Origin: Bacteroidota bacterium
GTDB lineage: Bacteria; Bacteroidota; Ignavibacteria; Ignavibacteriales; Melioribacteraceae
Assembly: GCA_018818065.1 (NCBI GenBank)
Contig: JAHISV010000012.1
Span: forward strand, 372,001-436,000
Reading direction: 5' to 3'
Length of the DNA: 64,000 bases
Shown piece after piece: positions 36,565 to 44,319 of the stretch. The notes under the pieces were generated by a model. It was not told the origin of the DNA. It saw only the letters and a program-made list of their open reading frames with translations, and did not search any database. The position numbers were made by a program, and so were the translations under genes. Numbering within the stretch: position 1 is the stretch's first letter; each line of letters opens with the position of its first letter.

Positions 36565-37476
36565 TCATTGATTATTCTGGTTTCCTTTACCTGTAGACGT
36601 AACATTTATTATTTCTCTCCTCAGCCAAACATCCCTGCCATCTATCCATTTTATAGTTTGTGTTATTATTTTTTCAGAATGGTTAATTGCATCGACTAAT
36701 GATTTTTGTTTTTCATTATTTTCATTTTCACAAAAACTGCAGGGGTTACTATTCCCGTATAACCTTTGGTAGCACTTGGTTTCGGAAAAACTTAAGGAGT
36801 TTCCGTTCATTAAATCTGTTTTCATAATCAATATTTCGTAAGTCGCCGGGTCAACCACATAGAGAAAGCCGGGGTAGGATTTTAAAAGGCTTATAAAGTT
36901 TTTACTGATAAGGAAGATTTGTTGTTTTAATTCCTTGTTTTCTTTAATTCTTTCCCGCATGTATTTGTTGGTTAATATTAGAGTTTCTGTTTTCTCCCTA
37001 ATTTGTCTTTCCGAACTAACTTTATTTTTTATAAACTCGGTTTCCATTTTTATTAGTTTGTTATGAGATTCATACACCATTAACAAGTGAGTTATTTTTT
37101 TTTCGCTACTGGGAATTGGCAAGAGCACAATGTGACAATGCAACCGTCTTCTTTTGAGAGAAATAGCCATATCAAAAATCACCTCAGACTTTTCAGCCAG
37201 GGTTTTAACTAAATTATGCTGCAGCCTCTTTACTCCAAAGTCAGAAATAAACGGCTCCAGGCAATAGATATCCTCACCTAATACCTCACGGGCAGAGCAG
37301 TTAAAATATTCCTCGAAAGCAGGATTAACATTTGTTATACAAAATGCTTTTTCCGGTTCCACCTTAAATAAAATAAACGGCTGTTTAATCTTATTAAACA
37401 CTTCACGATATAAATCAGGGCTGATTGATTTTACATCATCAGCTCTAAGTTCATCGTGACTTAATAAGGTTGTCAT
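36565..37476 (-). CDS. PAS-domain protein without kinase or output domain
   Basis: A 303-residue protein with two PAS-like regions (about 15-130 and 200-300) joined by a helical coiled coil (about 135-200). The second PAS-like region contains CYQRLYG followed by PCSFC, a cysteine pattern shared by a group of PAS sensors and possibly binding a metal, cluster or redox partner. There is no HisKA, HATPase, GGDEF or HTH domain. It overlaps the stop of the receiver gene by four bases, so the two are coupled; a sensory adaptor for that receiver or for the kinase encoded next is the best guess. Confidence 0.75.
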   Translation of the reverse strand: MTTLLSHDELRADDVKSISPDLYREVFNKIKQPFILFKVEPEKAFCITNVNPAFEEYFNCSAREVLGEDIYCLEPFISDFGVKRLQHNLVKTLAEKSEVIFDMAISLKRRRLHCHIVLLPIPSSEKKITHLLMVYESHNKLIKMETEFIKNKVSSERQIREKTETLILTNKYMRERIKENKELKQQIFLISKNFISLLKSYPGFLYVVDPATYEILIMKTDLMNGNSLSFSETKCYQRLYGNSNPCSFCENENNEKQKSLVDAINHSEKIITQTIKWIDGRDVWLRREIINVTSTGKGNQNNQ

Positions 37477-37859
37477 ATTTCACCTGCCGCATTTTTCTCT
37501 CTTATTGATAACTCACCAATAACTTCCATAAAGGAATCAATTTCCTTCATTTTACTAAAAAGATAATCCGCTCCCAGTTCGAAGCATTTATCTTTGTATT
37601 CCTGATAGGGATAATTAGTGAGTATGATTACAATAATATTTGCGTTATAATCCTTAATCTTCTCTAAAAGTTTTATTCCCCCGCCGCCTGGCATGCTAAT
37701 ATCAACGGTTATTATATCAGGATTAAGTTTCTTAGTCAGCTCAAATCCTTCAAGCGTATTCCCCGCCGTTCCGCATATCTCAATTCCCTCAATTTCTCCA
37801 ATCATACCTGCAAGTCTTTCCTGAAGAAGTATAGAATCGTCAACAATTAGTAATTTCAT
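37473..37859 (-). CDS. Stand-alone receiver-domain response regulator
   Basis: A 128-residue CheY-like protein with the DD acidic pair at residues 7-8, phospho-acceptor D53 (TVDISMPGGG), a Thr in ILTNYP and a conserved Lys near the C-terminus. No output domain. The start is ATG 37859 after AAGGA; the frame is open 22 codons further upstream, but that part has no receiver homology. First gene of the five-gene operon that runs to 26993; it probably shuttles phosphate among the kinases encoded after it. Confidence 0.88.
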   Translation of the reverse strand: MKLLIVDDSILLQERLAGMIGEIEGIEICGTAGNTLEGFELTKKLNPDIITVDISMPGGGGIKLLEKIKDYNANIIVIILTNYPYQEYKDKCFELGADYLFSKMKEIDSFMEVIGELSIREKNAAGEI

Positions 37860-38144
37860 TGTTCCATCCTTTGTGATTTCTAAATGAAAGGTAATTGACT
37901 TATAATGAAATAGTTGAAAGGGCAAGTGTCGAAATTTTGTAGGTTTCTGCCTGAAATCTTGTAGGAATTATACCTACAAGAAGAGGTTATCAAGTATCGC
38001 CAGGAGTCATGCCTCCCAGAGGTCGGAATTACTCAGCAACCGATAGGCTTTTAAATAGCTAAAACGATTTGCGGCAGTTGAGTAGATTTCCGAATGGAAA
38101 CCTTAGCAAAACCCCATAATTCACCTTCCAAAGTGAATATTATA

Positions 38145-38307
38145 CCCGTCCTTCAGGACAGGTTAGCTAAATGCATAAAGAAGAAGGGGCTTTAGCCCAA
38201 TTACTTACACCCTGTTTTTGCATGAAGTTTATATACGCTTCTATTTTGGCTAAAGCCGGGGAAGAGAGAATCGCATTGCAACTCCGCCCTGAAGGGCGGA
38301 GTTTGGG
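38145..38307 (+). repeat. Miniature palindrome-ended element R1
   Basis: Left hairpin around CCCGTCCTTCAGGACAGG, then GGGCTTTAGCCCAATTACTTA, a 45-base core, TTTTGGCTAAAGCCGGGG, and a right hairpin CTCCGCCCTGAAGGGCGGAG. The core keeps bases matching the last codons and stop of the transposase gene (a Gly-Cys-Lys-stop frame on the minus strand). Confidence 0.85.
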
Positions 38308-38441
38308 TATCTTTCGTTGAATCATTTGTCACCTCAATGCATTGAGGTGGTTAAGCCTGACGGCAGAAGCAGGTAGTCCTGCGATTTAGCCGGACGTACT
38401 TGTGCTGAGGTTACTGAAGTATCGGATCCACTTGTGTTGAA
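38308..38441. repeat. Spacer unit U1 of the array
   Basis: Holds a perfect palindrome ACCTCAATGCATTGAGGT (38331-38348) and a small hairpin GCAGG-TAGT-CCTGC. A clearly related, diverged copy lies at 39586-39712. Confidence 0.75.
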
Positions 38442-38613
38442 GCTAACCCCCGTCCTTCAGGACAGGGTTAGCTAAAGACCCAAAAGAAGAACGGGCTTTA
38501 GCCCAATTACTTCCAGCCATATTTTTGCATGAAGTTTATATATGCTTCTGTTTTGGCTAAAGCCGGGGAAGAGAGAAGCGTTTCTTGTCTCCCCCTTGAA
38601 GGGCGGAGTTTGG
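38442..38613 (+). repeat. Miniature palindrome-ended element R2
   Basis: The most complete miniature copy, with near-perfect left hairpin (GCTAACCC..CGTCC-TTCA-GGAC..GGGTTAGC), GGGCTTTAGCCC, a core with TATGGCTGGAAGTAA read on the minus strand (transposase-like end), GGCTAAAGCC, and a right hairpin whose left arm is slightly degraded. Confidence 0.85.
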
Positions 38614-38710
38614 GTGTCTCATCTTTCTAAAATGATTGCTTTTAAGAGTTGTTGCAACACATGTTGCTTCAATACTTCCATAGCGAAACAACAGGATATT
38701 TCTTCAATAA
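38614..38710. repeat. Spacer unit V1 of the array
   Basis: Between R2 and R3; shares CTTTTA(A/G)GAGTTGTT and the ending TTCNNCAATAA with the spacer 39391-39473, showing that spacers as well as elements were duplicated. Confidence 0.6.
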
Positions 38711-39390
38711 GCTAACCCCGTCCTTCAGGATGGGTTAGCTTTAGCCCAATTACTTACAGCCATATTCTTGAATAAACTTCTCACATTCTTCAGAATGACT
38801 CAGTTTTTTGTGATGCTCTTGTTGATTCCGGATATACTCCCTAACTCTATTTATTTGTGATTCGCTAACTGATGCGGCATAATACTCATCAGCCCACTCA
38901 AATTTATGGGGAGTCAATTTGTTCTTATTTATCCAGAAAGACGATTCTCCTTTAATAAGATTAGCTGTCTTTGCGATACTCAAGCTTGCACTTAGTGAAA
39001 CCAGGCAATGAAGGTGATCGGTATAACCGTTAACGCTATCCAAAAAGATTCCTTTCTCTTTCCCATTTTGAAGAATATGGGTAATAACTTTTGCTAATAC
39101 ATCCTGATTAAGAAAAGGATATCTACTCTTTGTCCCAAAGACGAGATGTACCCAGATTTTTATGAATGGCATATCGCATTCCTCCTCAGGTCTTATTGTT
39201 GGCTTTGGGGGAGACTTCGACTTTTTAATGTCTGTCCCCAATTGACAAAATTATAGGTTATACAGCTTTGCTTATCTTTGATAGTTGCATAATAAATTAA
39301 TTAATATGGTACTTAATTGCATTATTTTTATTTTGGCTAAAGCCGGGATGAGAGAAGCCTCTCTTGGGTCCGCCCTGAAGGGCGGAGTTT
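38711..39390 (-). mobile_element. Full-length element R3 carrying REP-associated Y1 transposase
   Basis: Same ends as the miniature elements (left hairpin at 38711-38739, TTTAGCCCAATTACTTA, then at the far side TTTTGGCTAAAGCC at about 39331-39344 and right hairpin CCGCCCTGAAGGGCGG at 39370-39385), but with a transposase gene between them. This is the likely autonomous copy of the family. Confidence 0.85.
38750..39172 (-). CDS. REP-associated / IS200-type Y1 tyrosine transposase
   Basis: A 140-residue HUH endonuclease of the transposase_17 (Y1) family, which nicks single-stranded DNA at hairpin ends. The HUH pair is H53 and H55 (DHLHCLV) and the nucleophile is Y113 in the family segment REYIRNQQEHH. 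Length is typical of IS200 or RAYT proteins. The start is ATG 39172 behind a strong GAGGAGG site; the frame extends upstream but has no family similarity there. It lies inside element R3, is flanked by four related miniature elements and appears intact. It may act on all five copies. No TnpB or IscB partner is present. Confidence 0.9.
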   Translation of the reverse strand: MPFIKIWVHLVFGTKSRYPFLNQDVLAKVITHILQNGKEKGIFLDSVNGYTDHLHCLVSLSASLSIAKTANLIKGESSFWINKNKLTPHKFEWADEYYAASVSESQINRVREYIRNQQEHHKKLSHSEECEKFIQEYGCK

Positions 39391-39473
39391 ATGAAACGAC
39401 AGCTTTTAGGAGTTGTTACTACATATGGGGTTTGGATACAACCATGCCGAAATAACACCATACTTCTACAATA
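39391..39473. repeat. Spacer unit V2 of the array
   Basis: Diverged copy of the spacer 38614-38710, placed on the other side of the transposase element. Confidence 0.55.
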
Positions 39474-39585
39474 AGCTAACCCCGTCCTTCAGCACGAGGA
39501 TAGCTGAAAACCAAAAAGAAGAATCTTTTGGCTGATGCCGGGGATAAGAGAAACATCTCTCGATTCCACCCTGAAGTTCGGAGCC
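39474..39585 (+). repeat. Short element R4
   Basis: Keeps the left hairpin (mutated: CCCGTCCTTCAGCACGAGG), AAAAAGAAGAA, TTTTGGCTGATGCCGGGG and a worn right hairpin, but lacks the GGGCTTTAGCCC segment and the transposase-derived core, so it is a shorter deletion form. Confidence 0.7.
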
Positions 39586-39712
39586 ATGGAATATATTTCG
39601 TCGAATCGTTTGTCACTTCAATGCTTCGACCGTACCAAAGGCAGGTAGTCCTGCGATTCATCAGGATATACTTGTGCTGTGCCTAACGAAGCATAGAGAC
39701 CACTAGTGTGGA
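39586..39712. repeat. Spacer unit U2 of the array
   Basis: Diverged copy of spacer 38308-38441, retaining GCAGGTAGTCCTGCGATT and ACTTGTGCTG; the central palindrome of U1 is lost here. Confidence 0.7.
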
Positions 39713-39924
39713 AGCTAACTCCCGTCCTTCAGGACGGGGTTAGCCAAAGACCAAAAAGAAGAACGGGCTTTAGCCCAAATAATTCCCATCCCTATTTTTG
39801 TATAAAGTTTTGACAAGCATCTACTTTGGCAAAAGCCGGGAGAAGGGAGACTCGCTTCTTAACTCCGCCCTGAAGGGCGGAGTTAAGAAGCGTCTCTTGG
39901 TTCAGCCCTCAAGTGCGGAGTTAA
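39713..39924 (+). repeat. Miniature palindrome-ended element R5 with doubled right end
   Basis: Left hairpin CCCGTCC-TTCA-GGACGGG with longer arms, GGGCTTTAGCCC, core, TTTGGCAAAAGCCGGG and a perfect right hairpin AACTCCGCCC-TGAA-GGGCGGAGTT (39861-39884). A second, worn right end follows (AGCCCTCAAGTGCGGAGTTAAC to 39924), 45 bases before the stop of the response-regulator gene. Confidence 0.8.
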
Positions 39925-39968
39925 CAACTGTCCGTGATGAATAATCTGTGGACCCGCAAGTCAGCAAA

Positions 39969-40604
39969 TCAGGTGCCGGATAACAGATCATGTTCAATAA
40001 CGTATTTAATTAACTCAGAGTTATTTTTCATGTTCATTTTTTCAAGTACACGGGCACGATATGTACTAATAGTTTTTTTGCTTAGTAGAAGCTCTTCGGC
40101 AATGTCAGTCAATGACTTCCCTTCAGCAATTTTAATCATGGTTTGCAGTTCACGGTCTGAGAGATAATCATGAAGGGGCTTTGATCGGAGGTGTCCTAAT
40201 TCATCAGCAAGTTTATCGGCTACATTTGGAGTTATATATTTGTGTCCGTTGGATATTGTTACCAAAGCGGTAATTAGCTCTTCAGGGGCGCTAGTCTTTC
40301 GCAGATATCCCGAGGCGCCACTTTTTATTACTCTTACCGCGTATCTGTCTTCTGAAAAGGTGCTGAGAACTAAAATTTTTTGTTCAGGATATGATTTTAG
40401 AATAGTACTCAGCAGTTCAAACCCGTCCATTCCCGGCATTGATAAATCAAGAATGACAATATCATACTTATTCTCATGGATCAAGCTCAAACTTTCTATG
40501 CCGTCATTAGCTTCGTCAACCTGCGAGAATAAGGAGCTTTCTTCCAGTATTTGCTTTAATCCTTTTCTCACAATGGCATGGTCGTCTGCTATCAGAATTT
40601 TCAT
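39969..40604 (-). CDS. NarL/FixJ-type (LuxR HTH) response regulator
   Basis: A 211-residue regulator with an N-terminal receiver (phospho-acceptor D53 in ILDLSMPGMDG, Lys in RKTSAPEEL) and a C-terminal LuxR-type helix-turn-helix (LSDRELQTMIKIAEGKSLTDIAEELLLSKKTI region, about 145-205). It is the only DNA-binding output in the signalling island. Its start overlaps the stop of the HisKA_3 kinase gene by four bases, marking the two as a cognate pair of NarX/NarL style. Last gene of a four-gene operon; its 3' end abuts the palindromic array. Confidence 0.94.
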   Translation of the reverse strand: MKILIADDHAIVRKGLKQILEESSLFSQVDEANDGIESLSLIHENKYDIVILDLSMPGMDGFELLSTILKSYPEQKILVLSTFSEDRYAVRVIKSGASGYLRKTSAPEELITALVTISNGHKYITPNVADKLADELGHLRSKPLHDYLSDRELQTMIKIAEGKSLTDIAEELLLSKKTISTYRARVLEKMNMKNNSELIKYVIEHDLLSGT

Positions 40605-43600
40605 ATTTTTTTCTCAATATTTAAAGGAATGCTAACATTTACACTCGTTCCCTTTCCTGGCTTACTTGCTATTATCAGCTCGCCGCCAAGTGTTTTTATT
40701 CGCTCTCTAATCCCGATCAAGCCAAGTGACTTTGATGAATTTATTTTTTCCTCCTTCATCCCAACACCGTTATCTTTAATACTCATATATAATTTGCCCG
40801 ACTCTTCTTTAAAGCCAATTGTTGCTTTCCGGGCTTTGGAATGTCTGATTATATTTGCTAGTGATTCCTGAAATATCCTGTATAAAGCTGTTGAAGTTTC
40901 TTTGTTGATATTGAGACTTTCGTTTTCAAACTTAACCAGGAACTTAATTCCGGTTTTTTCTTCCATTGAATGAGCTTGATATTGAATAGCGGGAATTAAA
41001 CCAAGGAAGTCAAGAAAGTCCGGTCTCAACTCAAAGGCCATTTTTTGCACTTTATCAAGGGTGTCTTCCAGCAGAGAAGACATGCCAGATAATTTCTCTT
41101 TAATTTTCATCTCACTTGCCGGAATCTTTGAAGATATCCAGTCTGCATCTAATTTTAAGGCTGTTATAGCCTGCCCTAACTCATCATGAATTGCCCTTGA
41201 TAAAAATGTTTTTTCCTCCTCACGAACCTTTTCAATATGGGCAGAAAGTGTTGATAATTCATTTTGTGCCCTGTTTATTTCCTCAGACATTTTTATCATT
41301 TCCGTAATATCTTCCCCGGAACTTAAAGTGCCTGTTATATTGCCATCATCACTCGTAAGTGCGGTATGCCGCCAGCCGATTCTCTTAGTTTTATTATATC
41401 TGCACTTTACAGTCCCTTCCACATATTTGTCTTTAGGGTAGATCCCTTTTATAAGATGTTGAAAAATTCTTCCCGCAATCCTTCTATCTTTCTCATCTAT
41501 AAAATTCTCTATCCAGTTTTTACCAATAATATACTTTTGCGAATAACCGAGCATCTCGCATCCTTTTTTATTGATCATAGTAACGTTTGCCTCTCTATCA
41601 AGCCCTACCATCATAACACCGGCAGTCTGCAAATAATTCTCCGCCTTATGCCTGCTTTCTATTAATTCCATGAGATTTTTACTGTTCAATAAGGCGATGG
41701 AAATATATTCACCAAAACCGGTTACAGCTTCTGCGTCAGCATCAGTAAAATCCCCTTCTTTATTCGCGAGTCCAATTACGCCTACCGCTTCTCCATGAAT
41801 AATCAAAGGAACAAATAAAATATTTTTCAATTTTACATGCCCCTTTGACATATATTTTTTAAGCTCACTATGACCAAAATCATTTTTAGAAACACCTTTC
41901 TTTTTCTCGTAAGCTACTTTCCTTAGTCCCCTGACAGGCATTGGTAGACTCTCATCTACTGTGCAGTCAAGTCCTCCTGAATCAAGGAAAAGGACTTCAT
42001 TCTCTTCACCATTTTTCGAAAGCAAAGTTACACAACCTGATTTAGCTCCTGTAATTTCTTTGCAAAACTCAAAAATAATTTTCGCCGTTTCTTCAAATGG
42101 TTTGTTTTCTAAGACCAATTTGCCAGCTTCGAGCATATACTCCCTTTGTTGTTCGGCAAACACGCGCTCAGTTATATCTTCGACAATTGCAATATGCAAA
42201 TACTCATTAGGTTCTGTTCCTGCTGTCCACAAGGGTGATGCCGTCAGCTTTCCCCAGACCACTCCTCCATCTTTTCGAATATATCTTTTTTCAAGAGAGA
42301 ATTCCATAATTGTTCCGGATATCAGCCTGGCATTATTCTCTATATTGCCCTTAACATCCTCAGTAAAGGTAACATCTTGAAAACTTTTCTTTAACATTTC
42401 CTCCTGGGTGTAACCGAGGAAATCGCAATATTTTTTATTTATACGTACAAACCTGCCTGTTTTTGTTTCCACCAAAGCGACACCTATTGCCGCCTGCTCA
42501 AATAGGGCACGGAATCGATTCTCACTATCTAGAATTTTCTTTTCTGCATGTTTACGCTCTGTAATATCGTGAATAACTGATACTACTCCCGTCCTTTTGC
42601 CAATACTATCTTTTATCTCCGTAACAGTATTCTCTGTAAAGAATAACTCTCCATCTTTTCTCCGCATTTGAAATTCTGTATTAAACACTCCACCACCATC
42701 GAGTGCGTGGAAAAGGGACTTACCAAATCTCTCGAAACAGAATCGGTCAACATGTAGAAATTCCGTTGTACGTCCAATAACTTCTTTCCCACTGTAACCA
42801 AAGATATCCTTAACAGCTGCGTTGCAGGCAATAATTGTTCTTGTATACGGCTCAACTATAAAAACGGCTTCCTTCAGGCTGTCAAAGGTTTTCTCCAATA
42901 AAATTTTGGCTGTTCGTAGCTCTTCCTCGTCTAGTTTGCGTTTGGTAATATCTGTACAAAATGCCATGAAACCGCCGTTTGGTAAACGGGCAGCTTCAAG
43001 AAGTACCGGTACAAGGGAAGAGTCTTTTCGTAGCAAATAGATTTCAATTGAAATTTTTCCCTTATTTTTTAGCAACATAAAACTTTCTGCCGTTTTCCTC
43101 TGCTCATGCTCTGGTGAAATATCCGAAATACTTAGTTTAAAGAGTTCTTCACGTGAATACCCCGTCATCGCAATAGCAGAATCATTGCAGTCACAATATT
43201 TCCCATTTTCATCTGTAACAAAAATACCAACAGGGGATTTTTCAATATATGTACGGAATTTATCTTCGCTTTGGTGTAACTCCTCAATAGCTCTTTCACG
43301 CTCACTGGTATCTTGATAAATAGCAACCACTTCCCCTGAAGGAAGACAATAAACAGTATTTTCAACGTACTGTAAAATCCGGTTATCCTTGTAAACCTTT
43401 AAGGGAATACTCTCGGGTTTGCCTGATTTAAGAGTTTTCCTGAATGCCTCAAAGAGACCATAATCTTCGGCACCCGGAAACATCTCTGATAGTTTTTTCC
43501 CGACAACCTCATTTCTCCTTACTTTACTTAATTTTTCCCCTGACTTATTAATATCCTCAAAAATGAAATCCTCACCACCGTTAATTGGAAGATAAACAGC

Positions 43601-44224
43601 AACGCCGTTGTGCATATTATGAAATAGATGCCAAAAACGTTCTTCGCTTATTTTTAATGTTTCTTCATCCTTTTTGCGCCCGGAAATATCGCTGATTGTT
43701 AGTTTGATTAATTGAGAGTCATTTTCACCAGGCAGCAAAACAAGAATTAACTCAGCCCAAAAAAAACTGCTCCCGCTGCTTTTAATCCTGAGAGAAAACT
43801 GCACTCTTTTGAGGGTTTCAAGCAGTATCTTACTTTTACGGTGGTAAATGTCCTGATCCTCCTTACAAATAAAGGATGTAAACGCTTTTTTAAGTATTTT
43901 ACTTTTTTCAACACCCAATAATCTACAGGCGGTGAGATTCACTTCTGTTATCAACTCCTTCTCGTTAATGAGCAAGTATCCAATGGGGGCAAAGTCAAAA
44001 AGGTCTATATATTTATTGCGAGACTCCTCAAGATTCAGCTGAGATGAACGAAGTTCTTCGTTTTGCATCTCAAGTTCAATTTGGTGAATCTGCAATTCCT
44101 GGAGAAGGCGGGGAAAATCTTCAGCAGTTTTCGGGTATTCTTGCTTTGTTTTACTCTTGTAAAGTTTTTCCGCGTTTTTGCGCAGTTGAGACTTTTCCCT
44201 GGAAAGATTTATTTTCTTTTTCAT
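40601..44224 (-). CDS. Multi-PAS/GAF histidine kinase, NarX-like (HisKA_3)
   Basis: Soluble kinase of 1207 residues. A helical N-terminus (LLQELQIHQIELEMQNEEL, about 44-62) precedes five or six PAS domains (about 70-690), a GAF domain (about 700-850), another PAS (about 870-985), a coiled coil, and a HisKA_3 core with the phospho-acceptor in RAIHDELGQ followed by HATPase_c (DNGVGM, GLIGIRERIKTLGG). HisKA_3 kinases pair with LuxR-type regulators, and the overlapping downstream gene encodes one. GAGAGGAC precedes ATG 44224. It shares the helical N-terminal motif with the kinase encoded just upstream (44320-45951). Confidence 0.92.
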   Translation of the reverse strand: MKKKINLSREKSQLRKNAEKLYKSKTKQEYPKTAEDFPRLLQELQIHQIELEMQNEELRSSQLNLEESRNKYIDLFDFAPIGYLLINEKELITEVNLTACRLLGVEKSKILKKAFTSFICKEDQDIYHRKSKILLETLKRVQFSLRIKSSGSSFFWAELILVLLPGENDSQLIKLTISDISGRKKDEETLKISEERFWHLFHNMHNGVAVYLPINGGEDFIFEDINKSGEKLSKVRRNEVVGKKLSEMFPGAEDYGLFEAFRKTLKSGKPESIPLKVYKDNRILQYVENTVYCLPSGEVVAIYQDTSERERAIEELHQSEDKFRTYIEKSPVGIFVTDENGKYCDCNDSAIAMTGYSREELFKLSISDISPEHEQRKTAESFMLLKNKGKISIEIYLLRKDSSLVPVLLEAARLPNGGFMAFCTDITKRKLDEEELRTAKILLEKTFDSLKEAVFIVEPYTRTIIACNAAVKDIFGYSGKEVIGRTTEFLHVDRFCFERFGKSLFHALDGGGVFNTEFQMRRKDGELFFTENTVTEIKDSIGKRTGVVSVIHDITERKHAEKKILDSENRFRALFEQAAIGVALVETKTGRFVRINKKYCDFLGYTQEEMLKKSFQDVTFTEDVKGNIENNARLISGTIMEFSLEKRYIRKDGGVVWGKLTASPLWTAGTEPNEYLHIAIVEDITERVFAEQQREYMLEAGKLVLENKPFEETAKIIFEFCKEITGAKSGCVTLLSKNGEENEVLFLDSGGLDCTVDESLPMPVRGLRKVAYEKKKGVSKNDFGHSELKKYMSKGHVKLKNILFVPLIIHGEAVGVIGLANKEGDFTDADAEAVTGFGEYISIALLNSKNLMELIESRHKAENYLQTAGVMMVGLDREANVTMINKKGCEMLGYSQKYIIGKNWIENFIDEKDRRIAGRIFQHLIKGIYPKDKYVEGTVKCRYNKTKRIGWRHTALTSDDGNITGTLSSGEDITEMIKMSEEINRAQNELSTLSAHIEKVREEEKTFLSRAIHDELGQAITALKLDADWISSKIPASEMKIKEKLSGMSSLLEDTLDKVQKMAFELRPDFLDFLGLIPAIQYQAHSMEEKTGIKFLVKFENESLNINKETSTALYRIFQESLANIIRHSKARKATIGFKEESGKLYMSIKDNGVGMKEEKINSSKSLGLIGIRERIKTLGGELIIASKPGKGTSVNVSIPLNIEKKI

Positions 44225-44319
44225 TTTGTCCTCTCAACCGTAAAGCAAATGACTTGTTCTGGTCTAAGTATTTTGTGGCGCAAGCAATCTGGTTTTTAAA
44301 CAAATATATTACTGTCGCT

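Noticed and set aside
39173-39241. 23-codon upstream extension of the transposase
   Set aside because: The strong ribosome site lies just before ATG 39172, where the family similarity begins.
38145-39924. Regularly spaced repeats resembling a CRISPR array
   Set aside because: Repeats are 110-210 bases, palindrome-ended and unequal, the spacers are themselves related, and no cas genes are near; a transposon-derived array fits.
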